A program made the translations under genes and the position numbers. A stretch of DNA of 11,233 bases from Cyanobacteria bacterium UBA5018. GTDB lineage: Bacteria > Cyanobacteriota > Cyanobacteriia > PCC-6307 > Cyanobiaceae. Below the pieces are notes generated by a model. The model saw nothing but the letters and a program-made list of their open reading frames with translations, did no database searches and was not told the origin of the DNA. Location: NCBI GenBank assembly GCA_002396505.1, contig DGYA01000047.1:1-11233 (forward strand), in the 5' to 3' direction. Below are positions 1 through 5,824 of the stretch, piece after piece; position 1 is the first letter of the stretch; each line of letters opens with the position of its first letter.

Positions 1-1
1 T

Positions 2-565
2 GCCGCCACGGGCGGCCCCCCCGGCGGCGAGGGCGGCCTGCTGATTTCGGTGTTGGCCGGTGTGAGCTTGGACCGGCTGGCGCTGTTGTTTCCCGGTTGG
101 CGTTGCGTGCGCGCCGTGCCCAATACCCCGGCCTTGGTGCGCAGCGCCCTAACCGGCCTGGCCTTTGCCCCGGCGGTGGGCCCCCAGGAGCGCCAGCGGG
201 TGGGCCAGCTCTTCGCCGAGGTGGGGGAGGTGCATGAGCTGCCCGAAAGCCAGCTGGATGCCTTCCTGGCCCTCACCTCCTCCGGCCCGGCCTTTGTGGC
301 CCTGGTGGCGGAGGCGATGGCGGATGGAGCCGTGGCCGCCGGTCTGCCGCGCCAGCTGGCCCATCACCTGGCCCATCGCACCCTGGCGGGCACGGCGGCG
401 CTGCTATTCGAGCGGGAATTGCATCCCGCAGCCCTCAAGGACATGGTGAGCAGCCCTGCTGGCACCACCATTGCCGGACTGCGTCAGCTGGAGCGGCTCG
501 GCCTGCGCTCGGCCCTGATTGAGGCGGTGGTGGCCGCCGCCGAGCGCAGTCGCGAGCTGGCCTGA
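2..565 (+). CDS. proC: Pyrroline-5-carboxylate reductase, 3' part
   Basis: This is the C-terminal two thirds of ProC, which reduces pyrroline-5-carboxylate to proline with NAD(P)H in the cytosol, the last step of proline synthesis. The reading frame is open from base 2, so the gene begins upstream and the nucleotide-binding Rossmann start is missing. Family landmarks are all present: the PNTPA segment closing the Rossmann domain, then LALTSSGPAF, the GLP helix, and the signature block ending DMVSSPAGTTIAGL, followed by a typical short C-terminal helix. A glycine/proline-rich stretch (TGGPPGGEGG) precedes the LLISVLAG strand and looks like a lineage insertion. The first in-frame ATG in the window (base 50) lies inside the domain and is not the start. 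The gene converges on plsY 23 bp downstream. The family call is secure. Confidence 0.95.
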   Translation, partial: AATGGPPGGEGGLLISVLAGVSLDRLALLFPGWRCVRAVPNTPALVRSALTGLAFAPAVGPQERQRVGQLFAEVGEVHELPESQLDAFLALTSSGPAFVALVAEAMADGAVAAGLPRQLAHHLAHRTLAGTAALLFERELHPAALKDMVSSPAGTTIAGLRQLERLGLRSALIEAVVAAAERSRELA

Positions 566-570
566 TCGGC

Positions 571-582
571 GCCCCATGGGGC
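571..582. terminator. Palindrome between convergent proC and plsY
   Basis: GCCCCATGGGGC is a perfect 12-bp palindrome in the 23-bp gap between the stop codons of two convergent genes. It could form a short hairpin in either transcript, but there is no T-run on either side, so it is at best a weak bidirectional terminator. The role is inferred from position only. Confidence 0.3.
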
Positions 583-588
583 CCTTGG

Positions 589-1245
589 CTAGCCCTTGGG
601 CTGGGCCTGTTTGGACTGGCCCAGTTTTGGTTCGGTGCCGGCCAGCAGGCGTTCGAGATTGCTGCGGTGCCGCCAGATCACCAGGGCTGAGGTGAGCAGC
701 GCCAGGGCGAGATAGGGCCAGCGCAGCCCCATGCCATGGCTGGCGAACCAACCGAGCATCAACAGGGGCAGGCAGATGGCGGCAACGGTGCTGGACAGCG
801 ACACGATGCGGCTGGCGCTGAGCACCGCCAGAAAGATCCCGAAGCAGGCCAGGCCCACGCTCCAGGTGAGCCCCAGCAGCATGCCCAGGCCTGTGGCCAC
901 CGCCTTGCCGCCCTTCCAGCCCAGCCAGATCGGCCAGATGTGGCCGGCCAGGGCCGCCAGTCCCGCCGCCACCACGCCGCTGTCGGTCCAGGGGGTTTGG
1001 CCAGCCTGGTAGAGCAGCACCTTGGCCAACAGCACCGCCGCAGCGCCCTTGCCCACGTCGAGCAGGAACACCACCAGGGCGGGGCCCTTGCCCACCACCC
1101 GCAGCACATTGGTGGCCCCAGTGGAGCCGGAGCCCTGCTGGCGAATGTCGATGCCCATCAACCAGCGGCCCGCCAGGTAACCGCTGGGGATTGAGCCGAG
1201 CAGGTAGCCGGCGAGAAGCGTGATCAGGGGTGAAAGGGAGTTCAT
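589..1245 (-). CDS. plsY: Glycerol-3-phosphate acyltransferase PlsY
   Basis: PlsY transfers an acyl group from acyl-phosphate to glycerol-3-phosphate, giving lysophosphatidic acid, the first committed step of membrane glycerolipid synthesis. It is an integral membrane enzyme. The 218-residue length is normal. The conserved loops appear in order: GSIPSGYLAG (residues 17-26), GSGSTGATNVLR (38-49), GHIWPIWLGWKGGKAVATG (101-119) and HRSNLERLLAGTEPKLG (193-209), spaced by hydrophobic membrane segments. The second loop has Ser where many bacterial PlsY have Asn (GSGN), and the third has GGKA rather than GGKG. I believe both are usual in cyanobacteria. The start ATG lies 4 bp after the stop of the DUF3086 gene, so the two are probably co-transcribed. 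The polar C-terminal tail (QSKQAQPKG) is unremarkable. Confidence 0.95.
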   Translation of the reverse strand: MNSLSPLITLLAGYLLGSIPSGYLAGRWLMGIDIRQQGSGSTGATNVLRVVGKGPALVVFLLDVGKGAAAVLLAKVLLYQAGQTPWTDSGVVAAGLAALAGHIWPIWLGWKGGKAVATGLGMLLGLTWSVGLACFGIFLAVLSASRIVSLSSTVAAICLPLLMLGWFASHGMGLRWPYLALALLTSALVIWRHRSNLERLLAGTEPKLGQSKQAQPKG

Positions 1246-1249
1246 CGGA

Positions 1250-2212
1250 TCAGTCGTAGGCCTCTTCTTGGCTCAATTCGCCCGGGCTGGCGGCAAAGGC
1301 CAGCCAGAGCGGGAACTGCAGGATCGGCACGTCCACCACCGGTTCGGCGGCGTCCACCAGGATGAAGGGCAGTTCACCGCGCTCCTCCAGCCGGTCGGCC
1401 CGCTCGATCAGGGCATCGGGGCGCTCGAACAGCACGATGCCGCCACTGGGGCCAAAGTCTTCTCGGCCCAGCCCCAGGCAGTCCTGCAGGCCCCGCCGCC
1501 ACTCGCCCAACCGTTCCGGCTGGCTGGCCAGCACCAGGGTTTGAAAGCGATCGCCGTAGAGCTCCGCCAGCAGGGCGACGGCCGCGGCGGCCAGCTGCAC
1601 ATTGCGATTGCGGCTGCCGGCGCTGGGCTGGGCACCGCGGCCCCCCTGGCCCAAGAACCAGTCCTCCAGCTGCTGGCCGCCCCTGGCTTCCAGGCTGCGG
1701 CGCAGGCGCCAGGGATCGGCGTAAAAGTCTGGTTGGCCCTGCATCTCGCCGAGGCGCTGGCGAATCAGGAGGGCATCGGCGGCGAACAGGCCGGCGGCCA
1801 GCGGCTCAGCGGCAGCTGCAGGGGCCGGCGGTTCGCTGGCCAGCTGATCCAGGGGCGAGGGCTGCACCAGCAGGGTCTGGGGCACCAGCTGCATCTGTTC
1901 GGCGGCCAGGGCCAGATCCTGCAGCGCCCCCACCAGGTACTCCTGGAACCCCTTGACGCGGCGGGCGACCGCATCCGACTGCCCCGCGAAGCTGCCGCTG
2001 ATCTCCTGGGCCAGTTGGTCGCGGCGGGCTTCCAGCTGGGCGATCTCTTGGCCCAGGGCCTGCCGCCGCTGGTTCAATTCGCTGAGGGCCAGCTCCAGCA
2101 GGGCCCTGCCGCTGGCCTCGGCCGCGACGCTGGCTGGAGCGGCAGTTGGCGGCTCACCAGGGGTGATCGGCTCTGCTCCAGGGGCGCTGGTTGCTGGCGA
2201 CACGTCGGTCAT
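1250..2212 (-). CDS. DUF3086 family protein
   Basis: A 320-residue protein of unknown function, recognised as the DUF3086 family, which I know from cyanobacteria. The N-terminal ~35 residues are Ala/Pro-rich and probably disordered. Next comes a predicted coiled coil (about residues 40-75, with LNQRRQALGQEIAQLEARRD), a helical segment with RRVKGFQEYLVGALQDLALA, an Ala/Pro linker, and a conserved C-terminal domain beginning near FYADPWRLRRSLEARGG and ending in the hallmark DALIERADRLEERGELPFI and ILQFPLWLAFA. No catalytic motif, signal peptide or membrane span is visible. I chose the ATG at 2212 because residues before it are non-conserved, derive from a 15-bp duplication and run into unlike sequence. 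No Shine-Dalgarno is seen. It sits between the DUF3119 gene (50 bp upstream) and plsY (4 bp downstream), so a role tied to lipid or envelope work is possible but unproven. Confidence 0.85.
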   Translation of the reverse strand: MTDVSPATSAPGAEPITPGEPPTAAPASVAAEASGRALLELALSELNQRRQALGQEIAQLEARRDQLAQEISGSFAGQSDAVARRVKGFQEYLVGALQDLALAAEQMQLVPQTLLVQPSPLDQLASEPPAPAAAAEPLAAGLFAADALLIRQRLGEMQGQPDFYADPWRLRRSLEARGGQQLEDWFLGQGGRGAQPSAGSRNRNVQLAAAAVALLAELYGDRFQTLVLASQPERLGEWRRGLQDCLGLGREDFGPSGGIVLFERPDALIERADRLEERGELPFILVDAAEPVVDVPILQFPLWLAFAASPGELSQEEAYD

Positions 2213-2242
2213 GGCATCGATAGGGACGGCATCGATAGGGAT
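2213..2242. repeat. Tandem duplication, 2 x 15 bp
   Basis: Two adjacent copies of GGCATCGATAGGGAY (2213-2227 and 2228-2242) differ at one base. They lie directly upstream of the DUF3086 start codon, in the 50-bp gap after the DUF3119 stop. Read on the minus strand they encode IDA-containing pentapeptides in frame with DUF3086, so an upstream start would add them to the protein. Confidence 0.85.
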
Positions 2243-2262
2243 GGCTTGATCGGGCAGCTTGA

Positions 2263-2736
2263 TCAGGGCAGCTCGCTGGTGGAGGCCCGGCTGGTTTCCA
2301 GCCCGCTCAGGTGGAGCTGGAGTTGCTGGCGCAGGGCGTCGGCATCGAACAGCATTGGCAACAGGTGAATGCTGCGCTGTTCCCGGAAGTAAAACAGCAC
2401 CGGCAGCCGCCGCCAAAACAGGCGCCAGCTGAGCCACTCCCCATAGCTGAATTGACGCAGCAGCTTGTTTTGGCGCCAGACCAGCAGCGAGTCGTCGGTG
2501 AACTCCAGCCTCAGCAGGGCGCTCTGCAGCAGCAGGAAGGCGGCGAACAGGGCTATGCCGACGGCCAGCCACAGGGCCCCGCTCCATAGGGGCAGCCAGG
2601 CCAGGTTCACCAGCCCCAACAGCAGGGTGCCCAGGGGCACCCAGGGCCGCGGGGCCAGCACCACCCCAGAGCCGGGGCCTGAGGGCAGGGCAGCTGATGC
2701 GGCAGGGGAGGGATCGGCGGAAGGGGGCATGGTCAT
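2263..2736 (-). CDS. DUF3119 family membrane protein, PH-like pattern
   Basis: A 157-residue protein recognised as the DUF3119 family, which I know from cyanobacteria and often see beside DUF3086. After a disordered Pro/Ser/Ala N-terminus (about 1-30) come two closely spaced hydrophobic segments (about 33-50 and 55-72) forming a membrane hairpin. The rest is a soluble domain whose alternating pattern (LRLEFTDDSLLVWRQ, LLRQFSYGEWLSWRLF, PVLFYFREQRSIHLLP, then a closing helix DADALRQQLQLHL) resembles the small bacterial PH-like domains found in other membrane proteins. That fold idea is my inference. The ATG at 2736 was taken as start. A second ATG two codons later (2730) is equally possible. 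No Shine-Dalgarno is visible. The first bases upstream are a 15-bp tandem repeat, so no native promoter can be read there. Confidence 0.8.
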   Translation of the reverse strand: MTMPPSADPSPAASAALPSGPGSGVVLAPRPWVPLGTLLLGLVNLAWLPLWSGALWLAVGIALFAAFLLLQSALLRLEFTDDSLLVWRQNKLLRQFSYGEWLSWRLFWRRLPVLFYFREQRSIHLLPMLFDADALRQQLQLHLSGLETSRASTSELP

Positions 2737-2781
2737 GGGTTCACGGTGATGGGGGTCACGGTTAAGGGGGTCACGGTTATG
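2737..2781. repeat. Tandem repeat, 3 x 15 bp, upstream of DUF3119 gene
   Basis: Three contiguous units GGGTTCACGGTGATG, GGGGTCACGGTTAAG and GGGGTCACGGTTATG at 2737-2751, 2752-2766 and 2767-2781 share the core GTCACGGTTA. The array abuts the DUF3119 start codon, where a ribosome-binding site would be expected, and units two and three differ at one base, which suggests recent expansion. Confidence 0.85.
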
Positions 2782-2810
2782 GGGGCTTGGCTAAGCAGGC
2801 AAGGGGTTAC

Positions 2811-2895
2811 TGGTTAATGGATCGGGATTGGGTACTGGATAGGCAATGGTTAATGGATCGTGGTGGGTACTCGATCGGGATTGGTGAATGGATCG
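2811..2895. repeat. Imperfect ~36-bp repeat in the mlaE-DUF3119 spacer
   Basis: The 14-mer TGGTTAATGGATCG starts at 2811 and 2847, and a one-base variant (TGGTGAATGGATCG) starts at 2882, a spacing of 36 and 35 bp. Between them GATCGGGATTGG and GGGTACTSGAT also recur. The array fills much of the 259-bp spacer between the MlaE stop and the DUF3119 start. The rest of that spacer (2896-2995) is G-rich with a T-run at 2946-2952 and shows no gene. A 64-codon plus-strand reading through the repeats is repeat-derived and not protein-like. Confidence 0.75.
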
Positions 2896-2995
2896 GCAGG
2901 CTGGCCCCCTGGGAGCTCGATGTTGGTGGCTGGCCATGGGGGGAATTTTTTTGGGGGTTGGTAAGTGGCTGGGGTGATTAGGGGGCAATGGCTGC

Positions 2996-3793
2996 TCAGC
3001 CAAACAAAACTTTGGTTAGTAGGGCGTCCATCAGCGCCACGGTCACCAGGATCACCACCACAGCTCCGGTGGTGGTGGTGCCCACCTCCTTGGGGCCGCC
3101 CTGGGTGGTGAGACCCCAGCCACAAGAGATCACGGCGATCTGAATACCAAACACCAGGGCTTTAAATAACATTGAAGGCAGATCGTCCGCTTGCATCCAG
3201 GTGCGCACGGAGGTCCAGAAGACGCTGGGGGGGATGTTGTAAAGCCAGGTGCTGCTCAGCTGCCCAGACCAGATGCCCACCAGAAAGAACAGCAGACACT
3301 GCACCGGCGCCATCACCACCATCGCCAACAGCCGCGGTACCACCAGGTAGTCCACCGGGTCGGTGCGCAGCATGGTGATCGCGTCGATCTGCTCGGTAAC
3401 TTTCATCGTGCCCAGCTGGGCGGCGTAGGCGGTGGCGACCTTGCCGGTGAGCAGCGTGGCGGTGAGCAGGGGTGACATCTCCCTGGACAGCCCCAGGGCC
3501 AGCAGTCCACCCACGGCGGAGCTGGCCCCCTGCTTGGACAGCTCCGCCACCACTTGGATGTTCAAGACGGTGCCCGCCGCCAGGGCGGTGATCACCACGA
3601 TCAGAAAGCTGCCGGGCCCCGCTTCCAGCAATTCCTGCATCAGGTCGTTGAAGCTGACCCGACCTCGGGCGATCGCCGTTACCGCCTGACCGCCGATCAA
3701 GATGCTGGCCAGCAAGCGATTCAGCCAGCGGGGCCTCCGGGGCGGGCTGGGGACTCTGCGGGTTTTGGGGGTGTTGGTGTTGGCTGAGGTCAT
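2996..3793 (-). CDS. MlaE/TGD1-family ABC transporter permease
   Basis: A 265-residue integral membrane permease of the MlaE family (DUF140), the membrane subunit of ABC systems that move phospholipids between membranes. The chloroplast TGD1 protein is the homologue in plants. After a basic, Pro-rich N-terminus (1-25) it has the family's interfacial helix and about five membrane spans. The signature region LSREMSPLLTATLLTGKVATAYAAQLGTMKVTEQIDAI (about 102-139) is clear, followed by DPVDYLVVPRLLA and a C-terminal GGPKEVGTTTTGAVV segment. The start ATG overlaps the stop of the upstream transporter gene as ATGA, which fixes the start and implies translational coupling. Partner genes for the ATPase (MlaF/TGD3) and the substrate-binding MCE protein (MlaD/TGD2) are not in this window. 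They are commonly unlinked in cyanobacteria. Confidence 0.93.
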   Translation of the reverse strand: MTSANTNTPKTRRVPSPPRRPRWLNRLLASILIGGQAVTAIARGRVSFNDLMQELLEAGPGSFLIVVITALAAGTVLNIQVVAELSKQGASSAVGGLLALGLSREMSPLLTATLLTGKVATAYAAQLGTMKVTEQIDAITMLRTDPVDYLVVPRLLAMVVMAPVQCLLFFLVGIWSGQLSSTWLYNIPPSVFWTSVRTWMQADDLPSMLFKALVFGIQIAVISCGWGLTTQGGPKEVGTTTTGAVVVILVTVALMDALLTKVLFG

Positions 3794-5208
3794 GGCCGCT
3801 GGGGGCGCTGCGGGCCGCCCTGGGGCCAGCGTCGCATCACCACCAGGCCCAGCAATACCAGCAAGGCGGGGATCAGGCCCATGCACAGGCGAATGGCGAT
3901 CAGGGCGCTGGCGGGCTGCAGGGCGTTTTGTGCCGCCTGGTAGCCGCTGAAGCTCATCAAGTTGCCAAAGAAGAACAGGGCCAGGCTGATGCAGATCTTT
4001 TGGGCCAGCACCATCCAGGCGCTGTATTGGCCAGCCGGCTTCTCCGGGTCCGCGTCGATGGCATCGGGCAACAAAGACCAGGGAATCAAGTAGGCGCAGG
4101 AGGCGCCGATGCCGGAGGTGATGATCGTGATCAGCAGCAGCACCAGCCGCAGCCCATTGCCCAGCGAGCCGATCGGTGAGAGGTCTCCATCCAGCGGTGG
4201 CAGCACCAATGCCAGAAAGCAGCCGCCGATCCAGAAGGCGGAGCCCCAGTGCAGCGCCTGCAGCCGACCGCGCCGTTGCGAAACGGCATTCCACACCCAC
4301 AGGCCGCCGAGGCTGCTGAGCATGAAGGGCAGCAGGATCCAGTTGCTCCAGTTATCCGGCAGTTGCATTACCACCGGCAGGTAGATCAGGGCGGCGGTCT
4401 GCATCAGTTGCAGGGCACACCAGAGCAGCAGGTAGAGCCCCAGCACCATTAAAAAGCGGCGGTTCTGCGCCACTCGGCGCAGCAGGCGGCGGGTGGTGCC
4501 GGGCTGGCTTTCGGGCCGCTGGCAGTGGCGGGCGATCGGTGCCAGGCCCCAGCCACAAAGCAGGGTGGCGGCGCTCACCACCAGGCCGGAGAGCAGGCCG
4601 AGGCGCAGGTAGCTGCCGGGGTCGTGGTGATCCTGCAGCAGCAGCGCCCCGAGCACCAGGCCCAGCAGGCTGGCGATGATCGAGCCGGAGAAGCGGGAGG
4701 TGTTCAGCCTGGTGCGCAGGCCCACATCGGTGGTCAGTTCCGCCGCCAGGGCCGAGTAGGGCAGGTTGACGCCGGTGTAGAGGCTGTTGGCCACCATCGC
4801 GATGGCCAGGAACACCGTGAAGCGCAGCCAGGGGCCGCCGGGGGGCAGCCACCAGATCGCCGCCATCGCCAGGCCCAGGGGCAGGGCGCAGCCCAGGATC
4901 CAGGGCAGTCTCGGGCCCCAGCTGCTCTTGGTCTTATCGCTCAGCCAGCCGACGATCGGGTCGTTGATAGCGTCCCAGAGCCGCGCCACCATCAACACCA
5001 GCCCCGCCATCCAGGGCGGCAGACCGGCGGCTGAGGTGTAAAAAATAAACAGATAGAAGCCGATCAGCGAGGCGGCCATGCCGGTGCCGGCATCCCCCAG
5101 GCCGTAGGCCCAGAGCAGCCGCTGGCGAGCTCTGCCCCGCAGGTCGGCCGCGTCTCGCACCTCTCTTGCCACTCGCGGCTGACTGGCTATGGGAACCTCG
5201 GTAGCCAT
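3790..5208 (-). CDS. MFS transporter, GPH (MelB-like) family
   Basis: A 472-residue, 12-span inner-membrane carrier of the glycoside-pentoside-hexuronide:cation symporter family (TCDB 2.A.2). The family signature is visible at residues 76-103: RLWDAINDPIVGWLSD followed by SSWGPRLPWIL. Asp79 and Asp83 in WDAIND match the two helix-II cation-site aspartates of MelB, so coupling to Na+ or H+ is likely. A charged central loop (about residues 230-250) separates the two six-helix halves. The substrate cannot be read from sequence. The family includes sugar symporters and the animal lysophospholipid carrier MFSD2A. It is the first gene of the minus-strand block and overlaps the MlaE permease by 4 bp, so a lipid-related cargo is an open possibility. 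The start is the only ATG ahead of the first membrane span. No good promoter is visible in the 94 bp before the tRNA. Confidence 0.9.
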   Translation of the reverse strand: MATEVPIASQPRVAREVRDAADLRGRARQRLLWAYGLGDAGTGMAASLIGFYLFIFYTSAAGLPPWMAGLVLMVARLWDAINDPIVGWLSDKTKSSWGPRLPWILGCALPLGLAMAAIWWLPPGGPWLRFTVFLAIAMVANSLYTGVNLPYSALAAELTTDVGLRTRLNTSRFSGSIIASLLGLVLGALLLQDHHDPGSYLRLGLLSGLVVSAATLLCGWGLAPIARHCQRPESQPGTTRRLLRRVAQNRRFLMVLGLYLLLWCALQLMQTAALIYLPVVMQLPDNWSNWILLPFMLSSLGGLWVWNAVSQRRGRLQALHWGSAFWIGGCFLALVLPPLDGDLSPIGSLGNGLRLVLLLITIITSGIGASCAYLIPWSLLPDAIDADPEKPAGQYSAWMVLAQKICISLALFFFGNLMSFSGYQAAQNALQPASALIAIRLCMGLIPALLVLLGLVVMRRWPQGGPQRPQRP

Positions 5209-5302
5209 GAGGGCCGTCGCACGCAGGTCATAATGCTTCAGCTGCTCCAGTTGCGGGCAGCCAGGCGCAGCCGTTCTACCAAGGCCGTATGTTTGTACTG
5301 GT

Positions 5303-5373
<71 letters not shown>

Positions 5374-5455
5374 TTTTGTTAGTAAACATTTCAGATTAAA
5401 GCGCTTGGCGCAACAGGAAGCCATTAGATTTTAGCGTCGAGCTGATTGAACTGGT

Positions 5456-5824
5456 CTAACTCGCTGCTGACCGTTGCAGCGCTGATCGCGGAAGCACCTT
5501 CAGCTGAAGTAGCGGGGCCGCTTTATTGAGGCGGCGGTCAAGACAAGCGAAGCTGAGCGGGAGGGATAACTGCTCATGCAGGCTGTGGGCTGCGGCCAGC
5601 TGAACACTGTCGTAGCCCCGCAGGCCGAAGGCTTCGGCATAGACCCCTGCCTTTTCCACAAGGGGCTGGCTGACATCGGCGATCGCAAAGCCTTGCCGTG
5701 CTTGTTCCAATGTTGTTTTGGCCTGGGCCAGGGCGGGCTGGTTGGCGCCGAAGCTTGCCATCGACTCGACCCAGGTGATGCGGCAGACAGCAATGCCGAG
5801 AGGGGTCCCTGGAGTTAGAGAGAT
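5456..5824 (-). pseudogene. PIN-domain (VapC-like) nuclease remnant, N-terminus lost
   Basis: The reading frame from just after the helicase stop to 5456 gives 122 residues matching the C-terminal two thirds of a VapC-type PIN ribonuclease: CRITWVES with the second acidic residue, LRGYDSVQLAAAH with the third, and FACLDRRLNKAA with the fourth. The first strand with the invariant Asp (usually MxxxDTSxLV) is absent, since the helicase TAG lies only about 10 codons before ITWVE where about 40 residues would be expected. The only in-frame ATG (5761) falls inside the domain, so any product would lack a complete metal site. No antitoxin gene is adjacent. The frame is the same as the helicase frame, so stop read-through would fuse the two. 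I favour a decayed toxin gene, with a small residual protein as the alternative. Confidence 0.72.

Noticed and set aside
1220..2368. 382-codon open frame on the plus strand opposite the DUF3086 gene
   Set aside because: It is rich in Gln, Gly and Ala, has no recognisable domain, and is the antisense shadow of a real family on the minus strand in GC-rich DNA.
2811..2895. CRISPR array
   Set aside because: Units are contiguous and imperfect, with no constant repeat separated by unique spacers, and no cas genes are nearby. The same holds for the 14-bp array at 8841-8943.
2787..2981. 64-codon plus-strand open frame rich in Trp, Asp and Gly (WLMDR repeated)
   Set aside because: The apparent peptide repeats come from the 36-bp DNA repeat in an intergenic spacer. 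There is no ribosome-binding site and the composition is not protein-like.
5209..5302. Promoter between the MFS gene and the tRNA
   Set aside because: Candidate hexamers such as TATGTT (plus) and CATTAT (minus) lack a partner at suitable spacing, so no site can be supported.
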